DNA of 64,000 nt from an uncultured Bacteroidota bacterium (GTDB taxonomy: Bacteria > Bacteroidota > Bacteroidia > Chitinophagales > Chitinophagaceae), in NCBI GenBank assembly GCA_903887415.1, contig CAISPO010000042.1, positions 1-64,000 of the forward strand. Reading direction: 5' to 3'. The first letter of the stretch is position 1. The number at the start of each line of letters is the position of its first letter. The notes under the pieces were generated by a model. The model saw only the letters and a program-made list of their open reading frames with translations, was not told the DNA's origin and did not search any database. Both the position numbers and the translations under genes were made by a program. Shown piece by piece: positions 35,227-42,736 of this stretch.

Positions 35227-36021
35227 TCAATACCGGAAGTAAATCTCCGTAGCGCCAAAACCGTACTTACCGCTCCATTCATTCTTAAACCTGGCTATTT
35301 CTTTCGTCTTTTTCAGAATAGCGTGTACCTCCTCGCGTAACTTCCCTTTGCCGAGGCCGTGTATTACTACCATGCGCTCTTGTCTGTGTACTATAGCAAG
35401 CTGCAGGTATCGTTGCAATGTATCCAGTTGTATTTTTATGCAATCGGCATTCGTAAGGCCTTTTTTATCATCTACCAGCGCCTCTATGTGCAAGTCTATT
35501 TCATAACGTGCAGCTTCAATGGTCCTGGTAGTCACAGGCACAAACTTTGGTTTCACCACCGGCTCGTAGGTTTCCTTTGGTTCCTGCTTTTTCTTTGGCG
35601 AGAAATCCTCTATTAATGTATAACTGAATGTCGGCTCACTGCTATGCATCATGTGCGTAATATGCTCAAACAGTTTCACAGGACGGATACGTAGTATCCC
35701 TTCAGCTACTTCCATCTTATCATTTACGGTATCCATCAACTGCCAGTGAAACCTAGGCTGGTCATTCATATCCATGTAGGCGATACTGTGCAGATACACA
35801 TTCCCAAATCCGTGCAATGTACCCTCATGCTTAAATTCGCTCTTAGTGGAAAAGCGGACATCATACACAAACTTCACCGGTTGCGGCAATTCATTCAGCA
35901 GATAAACCTTCAGCAAATCCACCTTTTCTTCCATATCCTCCGTTTTATAAACCGGCATAAAAGAAAGATAAACGCCCTTTGCCAGCCGCTGCTTCCGCTC
36001 CGTGATCCGCTCTACAGGCAA
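35227..36021 (-). CDS. DUF2027/Smr protein, C-terminal part (split by frameshift)
   Basis: 264 residues ending in an Smr domain (IDLHIEALVD, VVIHGLGKGKLREEVHAIL), preceded by a DUF2027 region with GVYLSFMPVYK. The ATG-like first codon is a TTG (36021) in the middle of a family sequence. Upstream in the same frame the DNA keeps coding for QRKKKKSLPEQL. This joins the N-terminal part in another frame (35945-36451). The fix is loss of one A from the run at 36038-36049 (a 6-A and a 5-A tract around a G). The full gene would be about 400 residues, as in other Bacteroidota. Smr domains nick or bind DNA and RNA structures; the DUF2027 role is unknown. Confidence 0.8.
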   Translation of the reverse strand: MPVERITERKQRLAKGVYLSFMPVYKTEDMEEKVDLLKVYLLNELPQPVKFVYDVRFSTKSEFKHEGTLHGFGNVYLHSIAYMDMNDQPRFHWQLMDTVNDKMEVAEGILRIRPVKLFEHITHMMHSSEPTFSYTLIEDFSPKKKQEPKETYEPVVKPKFVPVTTRTIEAARYEIDLHIEALVDDKKGLTNADCIKIQLDTLQRYLQLAIVHRQERMVVIHGLGKGKLREEVHAILKKTKEIARFKNEWSGKYGFGATEIYFRY

Positions 36022-36451
36022 TTGCTCCGGCAGCGACTTTTTCTTTTTTCGCTGTCTTGTCCGTAAACCACTTTAGATAAGGGTGGTCTATATCCTCCAG
36101 GTGTACCGGGAACATAGTACCACCCACTTCCACCTCTACCATTTTGGTATTGATGAAAGCGGTCACATGGCCCTCTTCGCCCGTGCGGTTAAGCACTATT
36201 CTATCCCCTATCGAAAATTTCATACCCCTCTCACCCCTGTCCCCTAATGGAATATTACCCAATTCCATAAGGTCTTTTACTTCCGGCTCGTCTTTATGTA
36301 ACTCGATAAGGTTATCTTCTAATATAAACATATTCTTTCTCCGAAGCAGAAACTCAGCCATTTCACTATACTCCTTAAATGAGTCGGGAAAAATGAGACT
36401 TTCATATATAGAAAGGTCTCTTAGATTGATGCTGTAATTGTTCTCTTCCAT
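35945..36451 (-). CDS. DUF2027/Smr protein, N-terminal part (split by frameshift)
   Basis: The N-terminal part of the same gene: MKFSIGDRIVLNRTGEEGHV is the SH3-like DUF2027 opening, then KMVEVEVGGTMFPVHLEDID. True coding ends at about KWFTDKTAKKEK (near 36043); the remaining 30 residues are frameshifted read-through that ends GRLSFFYAGL. A longer N-terminal extension of about 75 residues (MEENNYSINLRDLSIYESLI) lies before the SH3-like start and may be real, because an ATG begins it and no shorter start is obvious. The break may be a sequence error, a true mutation or a slippage switch. Confidence 0.75.
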   Translation of the reverse strand: MEENNYSINLRDLSIYESLIFPDSFKEYSEMAEFLLRRKNMFILEDNLIELHKDEPEVKDLMELGNIPLGDRGERGMKFSIGDRIVLNRTGEEGHVTAFINTKMVEVEVGGTMFPVHLEDIDHPYLKWFTDKTAKKEKVAAGAIACRADHGAEAAAGKGRLSFFYAGL

Positions 36452-36538
36452 ATCCCAAAATTATGACTTGTTTTTCGCTTTTTTCGGTCGGTGTATCTGC
36501 ATCGGCAAATTAAATAAAAAGCAGTATTCACGCTGCTT

Positions 36539-36576
36539 TGACGGCTATCTGACGGCTCATTGACGGCTGTGACGTC
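36539..36576. repeat. TGACGGCT direct repeats with 11-bp period
   Basis: TGACGGCT at 36539, 36550 and 36561, and a shortened TGACGTC at 36570. They lie beyond the 3' end of the integrase gene, after its terminator. The spacing of one helical turn fits repeated protein-binding sites, such as integrase arm sites. Confidence 0.7.
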
Positions 36577-36593
36577 TTTTTTTTTCTTTTTTA

Positions 36594-36624
36594 AAAGGCG
36601 GTGAACTTTTTGCTCACCGCCTTT
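36594..36624 (-). terminator. Integrase terminator
   Basis: AAAGGCGGTGA (36594-36604) and TCACCGCCTTT (36614-36624). On the minus strand it is followed by a long T-rich tract. Confidence 0.85.
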
Positions 36625-36657
36625 CTTTGTTCTACTCATATACATTTTTACGCTGCT

Positions 36658-37794
36658 TCAGGATGCCGTTTTTAGCATGGGCAATCCGTTAATTGCCGCC
36701 TTTTTTCTGCTGTCCCTCACATGGGCGTATATCTGTGTGGCACTAATACTCTTGTGTCCAAGCAGTTTTGATACCGTCCATAGGTCTGCATCCGGGCTGT
36801 TTTCCAGTACGTTAGTTGCAAAGGTATGACGGGCACTGTGGAAGTGGATGCGTTTGGGGTCAATGCCTGCCGCCTTTGCCCATTTTTTCAGTGCCTCATT
36901 TACCTTAGCATTCATAATGTTTTTCTTAGGCTCGGATTCTTTTATGAGCGGGAATACATAAGGGCTGTTTTCTTCATTTTCTATCCTTTCGTTTTTCCGC
37001 TCCTTGAGTATGGCTATAGCCTGACCGGATATGGGTAAATATTCGATGTCATCTGTTTTTTCCTGCCTGAAATGCAGGAACCATTCCTCATTGCCGTCAA
37101 TTGTTTTTGTAATTATCTCCGACCAGCGCAAAGGATTTACATCACACCATCTCAGCCCTGTAAAGCATGAAAAAAGAAAAGCCTGCTTATACTGTGGCTT
37201 TATCTTGCATGGGGTATTCGACAGTAGTTGTAATTCATCTAACGTAAAAGAGTTCCTGAAAACAGGTGTCCTTTTAATACGCTCATGGCGGGGAATTTTA
37301 CGAATAGGGTTTTGTGCGATTATATCTTGCCTAACGGCCTCCTCAAAGGCAGCAGAAAGTTTTTTAATGTAATCGGCAGCCGTATTCTCTCCAGTTTTTG
37401 TAAGCAGGTATCTCATGAACTGCTTGATTAGTTCCGGCGTTACTGCGCTAAATGTTATAGGCTTTTCATCTGCAAAACTCCTTAAATGCTTTAGCGTAGC
37501 CGTATTGCATTTATTGAAATTTTTGCCCGATACATAACTATCAAACCATTGAACAAAATCGGCTTTGCGCTTTACCTTATCTACAAGGCCGTTGCCTTGA
37601 ACAATTAACTCATTCTCCCGTTTTGCTCTTATTTCCTGAGCCAGCCGCCTTTTTTCTTTGTCCTGCTCCGAAGGGCGGTTTTTGTTGATATGAATTTCAA
37701 GAAATTCATACCAGCGTTTTTTGTTGTGATAAATGTCGAGGTAAAATGATACCTGACCCGTTCCCAGCTTTTTCTCTCTTAAATGCACTCCCAT
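36658..37794 (-). CDS. Tyrosine-type site-specific integrase
   Basis: 378 residues in the architecture of Bacteroidota mobile-element integrases: an N-terminal arm-binding domain (MGVHLREKKLGTGQVSFYLD, like Arm-DNA-bind_5), a core-binding SAM-like domain (residues about 95-190), and a catalytic domain with Arg in TGLRWCDVNPLRW, HFHSARHTFATNVL, His in LLGHKSISATQ and the nucleophile Tyr in QIYAHV. No relaxase, mob, tra or phage gene lies next to it, so it appears to be a lone remnant or the end of a small element. The gene is flanked by a palindrome (37866-37887) upstream and TGACGGCT repeats downstream. It has its own terminator. Confidence 0.92.
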   Translation of the reverse strand: MGVHLREKKLGTGQVSFYLDIYHNKKRWYEFLEIHINKNRPSEQDKEKRRLAQEIRAKRENELIVQGNGLVDKVKRKADFVQWFDSYVSGKNFNKCNTATLKHLRSFADEKPITFSAVTPELIKQFMRYLLTKTGENTAADYIKKLSAAFEEAVRQDIIAQNPIRKIPRHERIKRTPVFRNSFTLDELQLLSNTPCKIKPQYKQAFLFSCFTGLRWCDVNPLRWSEIITKTIDGNEEWFLHFRQEKTDDIEYLPISGQAIAILKERKNERIENEENSPYVFPLIKESEPKKNIMNAKVNEALKKWAKAAGIDPKRIHFHSARHTFATNVLENSPDADLWTVSKLLGHKSISATQIYAHVRDSRKKAAINGLPMLKTAS

Positions 37795-37865
37795 TGTTTT
37801 GTTTTTTAAAGGTTTGATAATACCTTTAACCGTGTAAAATTACAGCGGCATAAAGGCTTTCGTTT

Positions 37866-37887
37866 GGTTCCTGAACGTTCATGAACC
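37866..37887. promoter_or_regulatory. 22-bp near-palindrome upstream of the integrase
   Basis: GGTTCCTGAACGTTCATGAA then CC: 20 of 22 positions are self-complementary, centred on AACGTT, 72 bases before the integrase ATG. It could be a repressor operator or a recombinase site. Confidence 0.5.
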
Positions 37888-38029
37888 TTCTCGAAAAAAC
37901 CGGGTAACAAGGGAGTAACAAAAACAACAGAAAAGGACATAAGCAGGTATAACTGCACCTAACTTAATGCTTGTCTAAATGATTGATTACCAATATGTTT
38001 TTGGGATTGCTTATTTTGGGTTAGATTTC

Positions 38030-38050
38030 ATAGTTCCCTAAAGGGGGACA
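38030..38050. repeat. CCCTAAAGGGGGAC-type repeat
   Basis: GTTCCCTAAAGGGGGACA. It is related to the AGTCCCCCTTTAGGG family that is frequent in Bacteroidota genomes. Confidence 0.55.
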
Positions 38051-38116
38051 ATCTATTTAGCTTCGTTAAAAAAACATTTGGCATCATAAATCAATCTGGC
38101 AAAAAAAGGATTAATA

Positions 38117-38146
38117 ATTAAGGGGAAGCCCCTTTAGGGGTTTGGA
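38117..38146 (-). terminator. Hairpin at the rdgB stop (CCCTTTAGGGG type)
   Basis: AAGGGG-AAG-CCCCTT hairpin overlapping the rdgB stop codon. On the minus strand it is followed within 20 bases by a seven-T run. It is a second copy of the CCCCTAAAGGGG-type repeat and may double as the rdgB terminator. Confidence 0.55.
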
Positions 38147-38709
38147 GTTAACCATTCCACCATCTTCATCACCGCCTTTCCCCTATGGCTTATCTGGTTT
38201 TTCACACTCAGTGGCAACTCAGCAAATGTTTGCTCATAGCCATCAGGTATAAATATCGGGTCATAACCAAAGCCTCCCTCCCCTCTTTTCTCTTCTGTTA
38301 TTTTCCCTTCGCAAATACCTTCAAAATAATACACCTCCCCATCCCACACCAGGCAGATCACCGCCTTGTAAAAAGCCCTGCGATCTTGCTCACCTTTCAG
38401 ACCTGCCAGCACCTTCCGCAAATTCTTTTCGTCATCCCGCTCGCCCGAATAATGCGCACTATCCACACCCGGCTCACCATTCAGCGCATACACACAGATA
38501 CCACTGTCATCCGCAAACACATTCTTACCAGAAAACTGGTAAATGGCCGATGCCTTGGCCAATGCATTCTCCTCAAATGTATGATACGGCTCAGGTATAT
38601 CGGCCGAAAAACCAATATCTTTCAGCGACAACAACTCAATACCCTCCACCAACTGGCTTATCTCATTGATCTTATGGGTATTGTTCGAGGCGATAACTAA
38701 TTGTGGCAT
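38134..38709 (-). CDS. rdgB: XTP/dITP diphosphatase (RdgB/HAM1)
   Basis: 191 residues. It removes non-canonical purine nucleotides (XTP, dITP, ITP) from the pool as monophosphate plus pyrophosphate. The family signatures are present: IASNNTHKINEI (substrate site at the N-terminus), FEENALAKASAI, VFADDSGICVYALNGEPGVD (acidic catalytic site), and GEGGFGYDPIFIPDG, ending with SHRGKAV. Length is normal. It is divergent from the gene at 38767 by 57 bases, with TAAATTTG (minus strand) near 38714 as a possible -7 box. Confidence 0.95.
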   Translation of the reverse strand: MPQLVIASNNTHKINEISQLVEGIELLSLKDIGFSADIPEPYHTFEENALAKASAIYQFSGKNVFADDSGICVYALNGEPGVDSAHYSGERDDEKNLRKVLAGLKGEQDRRAFYKAVICLVWDGEVYYFEGICEGKITEEKRGEGGFGYDPIFIPDGYEQTFAELPLSVKNQISHRGKAVMKMVEWLTPNP

Positions 38710-38766
38710 GGTGCAAATTTACGCCCAAGTCAGTTATTATTTAAAAAGAGTGCTTAATTTACATAC

Positions 38767-39420
38767 ATGGAAATAGCACACAGAATATTATTGCTGCCGC
38801 TGATTGCCTTATCCATTTTGATCCCAGGCAGATCAAAAGCACAAACCCAGCCTCATAAATTTAGTTTGCCGCCGGAAATAACCTGCATTGATGCGGAGCT
38901 TCCTATTACTTTTTCCTGGATCGACTTCAGACAGGCTCATAAGAAAGTACCCAAAGTTGTTGCTAAAAAAATGCAGGACATAATCGTCGATTTTTATGTT
39001 GAAACTCGTAACGATAGCACAGAAGAATTTACCAAATCAAAGGATGGCTATTTTAACACATTACGTGTACCATATGACGACCTGCAGCTTTTTATTGTGA
39101 TATTGCGGGCGCCTATGTCATATGCCCGCTGCAAATTATTCCTTTATGATAAAGCATCTAATACTGTATCAGAAGGGGTCTTTGATTATAACATATGGGC
39201 GATGTACGGAATTGATGCCAATGGCAACATGAAACGGTCTAACCTTTATAAGCAAGCACACTTAAACAAAGATGACATAGCAGTAAAGAAGGCGTCCAAC
39301 CTTTTCCTGAGAAGGATAAAGCACAACGGAACTTCGAGTGAACTGGAAGAAATTACGCTAGCTTCAAAAGGGATGTCTTTGGAAACTATTTCCTTCAAAT
39401 CAAAATCCTTGTTTGAATAA
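38767..39420 (+). CDS. Secreted protein, unknown function
   Basis: 217 residues with a signal peptide (MEIAHRILLLPLIALSILIP, cut near SKAQT) and a mixed alpha/beta body (VPKVVAKKMQDIIVDFYVET, TLRVPYDDLQLFIVILRAPM). No domain is recognised. The C-terminal part is rich in Ser and Lys. It ends at a perfect 24-bp palindrome that terminates it and the convergent gene. Confidence 0.7.
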   Translation: MEIAHRILLLPLIALSILIPGRSKAQTQPHKFSLPPEITCIDAELPITFSWIDFRQAHKKVPKVVAKKMQDIIVDFYVETRNDSTEEFTKSKDGYFNTLRVPYDDLQLFIVILRAPMSYARCKLFLYDKASNTVSEGVFDYNIWAMYGIDANGNMKRSNLYKQAHLNKDDIAVKKASNLFLRRIKHNGTSSELEEITLASKGMSLETISFKSKSLFE

Positions 39421-39425
39421 CTAAA

Positions 39426-39449
39426 AGGGCAAGCCATATGGCTTGCCCT
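39426..39449. terminator. Perfect 24-bp palindrome between convergent genes
   Basis: AGGGCAAGCC-ATAT-GGCTTGCCCT, 5 bases after the stop at 39420. It probably acts in both directions, although T tracts are weak. Confidence 0.7.
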
Positions 39450-39472
39450 ATGTGTAGATGATTATCCCTTTC

Positions 39473-40387
39473 TTAGCTCCAAACCCTGCTTGCAAAACGG
39501 TCGCTCACTACAAGCTCTTTGCTGCCGGGAGTGTATTTGTAAAAACCTTCACCAGACTTCACGCCAAGGTAACCTGCCTGCACCATATTGGCAAGCAATG
39601 TAGCCGGTGCATACTTCTGGTTGCCAAAGCCCATATGCAATACGTGCATGATGGAGTAGCAGGTATCAAGGCCTATAAAGTCAGCGAGCTGCAACGGCCC
39701 CATCGGGTGCGCCATACCCAGCTTCATTATTGTATCTATCTCATTGATACCGGCAACGCCTTCCTGCAATGCAAGTACGGCTTCGTTGATCAATGGCATT
39801 AATATACGGTTAGAGATAAAGCCTGGATAGTCATTAACCACGCAAGGCACTTTACCTAACTGCACAGTAAGATCAATAATAGTCTGTGTTACTTCCCGGT
39901 CTGTAGCATAGCCATTGATGATCTCCACCAACTTCATTACCGGTACCGGGTTCATAAAGTGCATACCGATCACCTTGCCTGGCCTGTTAGTCACAGAAGC
40001 AATGCGCGTGAGCGATATAGAAGAGGTATTGGAAGCCAGTATGCAGCCTGCAGGACAGTGCTGGTCCAGTTGTTTGAAGATGTTGAGTTTCAGCTCTATA
40101 TTTTCAGTAGCTGCTTCTACTACCAGGTCGGCATCGGCTACGGCCGCAGCCATGTCAGTAAAAGTTTTTATGCGGCCCAGCGATTGTTGTTTCGCGTCTT
40201 CGGTAAGTGTACCCTTGGTCACCTGCCTGTCCATATTCTTGCCGATAACAGAAATAGCCTTGTCCAGCGCATCCTGCTTAATATCCATCATGTGTACATT
40301 AAATCCGCATTGCGCGAACACATGGCTGATACCATTTCCCATTGTACCAGAGCCGATAACAGTAACCGTGTTTAATTTTGATGACAT
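39473..40387 (-). CDS. hbd: 3-hydroxyacyl-CoA (3-hydroxybutyryl-CoA) dehydrogenase
   Basis: A 304-residue NAD-dependent dehydrogenase acting on (S)-3-hydroxybutyryl-CoA. The ATG at 40387 (MSSKLNTVTVIGSGTMGNGIS) gives the Rossmann fingerprint near the start; a longer frame to 40519 adds a non-family extension. Catalytic His is in GMHFMNPVPVMKLVEII and the C-terminal 3HCDH domain has YPGFISNRILMPLINEA and GLDTCYSIMHVL. It is the monofunctional clostridial/HBD type, not a fused multifunctional FadB. It lies beside PhaB on the same strand and could supply or drain the acetoacetyl-CoA pool of the PHA pathway. Confidence 0.92.
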   Translation of the reverse strand: MSSKLNTVTVIGSGTMGNGISHVFAQCGFNVHMMDIKQDALDKAISVIGKNMDRQVTKGTLTEDAKQQSLGRIKTFTDMAAAVADADLVVEAATENIELKLNIFKQLDQHCPAGCILASNTSSISLTRIASVTNRPGKVIGMHFMNPVPVMKLVEIINGYATDREVTQTIIDLTVQLGKVPCVVNDYPGFISNRILMPLINEAVLALQEGVAGINEIDTIMKLGMAHPMGPLQLADFIGLDTCYSIMHVLHMGFGNQKYAPATLLANMVQAGYLGVKSGEGFYKYTPGSKELVVSDRFASRVWS

Positions 40388-40495
40388 AATCCGTGTGTTT
40401 GTAATTTTTTGATCTGCTAAAATAAGCGTATCCGTGCTCATAACTTTATTATGGATTTTTTGAGGGCGCAAAGTAAGCATTGGGCAAACAATTAT

Positions 40496-40533
40496 CAAAA
40501 AAAGAAAAAACACCTGCAAAAAATTTGCAGGTG
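40496..40533 (-). terminator. phaB terminator
   Basis: CACCTGCAAA (40511-40520), loop AAA, TTTGCAGGTG (40524-40533). On the minus strand it is followed by TTTTTTCTTTTTTTG. Confidence 0.9.
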
Positions 40534-40606
40534 CTCATTTCAATCTGACTTTATGTTGCAATTTTCGCTACACAAATTTGGATTTTGGAATTTAATTTTT
40601 GGAATT

Positions 40607-41353
40607 TTAATAGACGTGCTGCCCACCATTAATGCTCATGTTGGCTCCGGTAATAAAATTAGCGTGCTCTGATGCCAGGAACGATACCAGGTATGCCACT
40701 TCTTCCGTGCCCCCAAGCCTGCCCAACGGTATCTGCGCTATGATCTGGTTGCGTATCTCCTCTTTCACCGCCATTACCATATCCGTGCCTATGTAGCCGG
40801 GAGAAATAGTATTTACAGTAACGCCTTTGTTAGCTACTTCCATAGCCAGCGTCTTGGTGAATCCATGCATACCCGCCTTCGCGGCGGAATAGTTAGCCTG
40901 CCCAAACTGCCCGCGCTGCCCATTAACAGAAGATATATTAATTATACGGCCAAAACCTTTTTCTATCATATGGTTGATCACATGGCGGGAGCAGTTGAAT
41001 ACACTGTCGAGATTGGTAGAAATTACCGCACGCCAGTTTTCAAAACTCATCTTACGGAAACCACCATCTCGGGTTATCCCTGCATTGTTTACCAAAACAT
41101 CAACGTGGCCTATCTCAGCAGCTATTTTTTCAACCATTTTACCCACCGAGTCAAAATCAGCCACATCGGCATAATATATATTGATATCGTAACCCTCATT
41201 ATGCAGCTTTTCTTTCCATTTGACGGCTTTGTCCTCGCTGTGGTAGTTGGCCACTACAATATATCCATCATCGTATAATTTTTTACACATTGCAGTGCCA
41301 AGGCCGCCCGTAGCGCCGGTTACTAATACTATTCTCTTTTCTGTTGTGCTCAT
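40607..41353 (-). CDS. phaB: Acetoacetyl-CoA reductase PhaB-like
   Basis: A 248-residue short-chain dehydrogenase that reduces acetoacetyl-CoA to (R)-3-hydroxybutyryl-CoA, the PHA monomer. Rossmann motif VTGATGGLGTAMCKKL, NNAGITRDG, catalytic Ser in INISSVNGQRGQFGQ, then YSAAKAG with Tyr and Lys. SPGYIGTDMVMAVKEEI resembles PhaB more than FabG, and the pathway context agrees. The start at 41353 (MSTTEKRIVLVTG) is chosen; the longer frame to 41386 has no known homologous start. It is divergent from phaC by 232 bases and has its own terminator. A FabG role cannot be excluded by sequence alone. Confidence 0.87.
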   Translation of the reverse strand: MSTTEKRIVLVTGATGGLGTAMCKKLYDDGYIVVANYHSEDKAVKWKEKLHNEGYDINIYYADVADFDSVGKMVEKIAAEIGHVDVLVNNAGITRDGGFRKMSFENWRAVISTNLDSVFNCSRHVINHMIEKGFGRIINISSVNGQRGQFGQANYSAAKAGMHGFTKTLAMEVANKGVTVNTISPGYIGTDMVMAVKEEIRNQIIAQIPLGRLGGTEEVAYLVSFLASEHANFITGANMSINGGQHVY

Positions 41354-41585
41354 AAATAATGGTTTAGCCAATGAAAGATAGTCCAAAGGGTTTTAAAAAG
41401 AAACTATTCCCAGAAATATCATTTTAAAAATATATCGGGAGCGCGACGTTTTGCGCTACGCCGATCTTCAGCGCTGACCGCATAGCGTTTTATCCACTTG
41501 GTTATGCACAGTTGGCCGTTTTCCATCATAATTAACAACTTAAATTGTAAATAGGTATTACCTTCGCCGCAAAAAATATAGCCAA

Positions 41586-42638
41586 ATGAATTTTAATACA
41601 GCAGATATTGCCCAGGAAATGGTAACTACCTCTGAAAAGATACAGAGGGGATACGAAGTATTAAACGAAATAGGTGATGTAGAGGTAGGCATGACGCCAA
41701 AAGAACTGGTATGGTCTTGCGATAAAATAAAAATGTATCACTACACACGTGATACTAAAGCAAAATGCGCAACGCCTGTACTGGTGTCATTCGCAATGCT
41801 CAACAGGCACGATGTGCTTGACCTGCAGCCAGACCGCAGCCTGATGAAGAAATTGATCGAAGAAGGCCTGGACGTCTATATTATGGACTGGGGCTACCAC
41901 GATCGTTCTGATCGCTACCTCACCATGGAAGACTATATTGATGTCTATATGAATGGGGCTGTTGACTTCCTGCGCAAAAAACATAAGACACAGAAGATAC
42001 ACAAGATGGGCATCTGCCAGGGCGGCACTTTCTCCATGATCTATGCCTCTTTATACCCCGAGAAACTGAAATCGCTGACTACTTATGTAGCTCCTTACGA
42101 CTTCTCTACCACCAAGTGCATGCTCTACAAATGGACCAAGTACATTGATGTAGATGCGATGGTGGACACAATGGGCACCATACCCGGCGAAATGATAGAC
42201 AGCGCATTCGGCATGCTGAAACCAAGCATGAACGTTAGCAAGTATTTTGGCCTCGTTGATTCGCTTGATGACAAACCGAAAATGGAGAACTTCCTCCGCA
42301 TGGAAAAATGGAAGAGCGACCTGCCTGCTATCCCCGGAGAAATGTACCGCAAGTATATCAAGGACCTGTTCCGCGACAACAAGCTGATACATGGCGAATT
42401 CGAACTTGGCGGCCGAAAAGTTGACCTTAAGAAAATGACTGTTCCGTTCCTCAATGTGTATGCTACCGAAGACAACATTATACCCAACGAGAGCACCAAG
42501 AACATCATGGAACTTATTGGTTCTACTGACAAGAAAGTTTACGCTTTCCCAGGTGGCCACATCGGTGTGTTCGTAGGCGGCAAGTCGCAGAAAGAGCTTG
42601 CTCCTGCCGTTGCTGAGTGGGTGATAGATAGGTGCTAA
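41586..42638 (+). CDS. phaC: Class III polyhydroxyalkanoate synthase subunit PhaC
   Basis: A 350-residue catalytic subunit of class III PHA synthase (alpha/beta hydrolase fold), which polymerises 3-hydroxyacyl-CoA into PHA. The nucleophile Cys144 lies in the lipase-like box GICQGG (the class III proteins of Allochromatium have GVCQGG at Cys149). Asp296 in YATEDNIIP and His325 in FPGGHIGVFVGG complete the triad with the same spacing as the reference enzyme. The short length and absence of the 200-residue N-terminal domain separate it from class I/II. Class III enzymes need PhaE, and a PhaE-like gene lies 3.4 kb away. TACCTTCG at 41559-41566 is a possible -7 box 20 bases upstream. Confidence 0.95.
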   Translation: MNFNTADIAQEMVTTSEKIQRGYEVLNEIGDVEVGMTPKELVWSCDKIKMYHYTRDTKAKCATPVLVSFAMLNRHDVLDLQPDRSLMKKLIEEGLDVYIMDWGYHDRSDRYLTMEDYIDVYMNGAVDFLRKKHKTQKIHKMGICQGGTFSMIYASLYPEKLKSLTTYVAPYDFSTTKCMLYKWTKYIDVDAMVDTMGTIPGEMIDSAFGMLKPSMNVSKYFGLVDSLDDKPKMENFLRMEKWKSDLPAIPGEMYRKYIKDLFRDNKLIHGEFELGGRKVDLKKMTVPFLNVYATEDNIIPNESTKNIMELIGSTDKKVYAFPGGHIGVFVGGKSQKELAPAVAEWVIDRC

Positions 42639-42690
42639 CCGCCAGCCCCTGAAGGGTAGTACTGGTGAATAAATTTTCAACAACAGAATA

Positions 42691-42721
42691 AAGGTGTGCG
42701 GTTCAGTCGCACACCTTTTGT
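42691..42721. terminator. Bidirectional terminator after phaC
   Basis: AAGGTGTGCG (42691-42700), loop GTTCAGT, CGCACACCTT (42708-42717), then TTTGTC. It separates convergent phaC and the receiver-PAS protein. Confidence 0.85.
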
Positions 42722-42736
42722 CTTTTACATCCGTGC

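Larger units (their letters stand above)
37795..38133. other. Integrase upstream region
   Basis: No gene is seen in these 339 bases. It holds an 8-bp inverted repeat (TTAAAGGT/ACCTTTAA, 37806-37829) in the integrase leader, a 22-bp near-palindrome (37866-37887), and two dispersed CCCTAAAGGGG-type repeats (38030-38050 and 38117-38146). Confidence 0.6.

Noticed and set aside
36030-36055. Programmed -1 frameshift signal in the A-tract of the DUF2027/Smr gene
   Set aside because: The needed shift is +1 (or -2), and the heptamer is not in the register of the classical A-AAA-AAG slip site.
36421-36645. 74-codon minus-strand frame before the DUF2027 gene
   Set aside because: Overlaps the true start and the integrase terminator; Lys-rich sequence from T tracts and no family resemblance.
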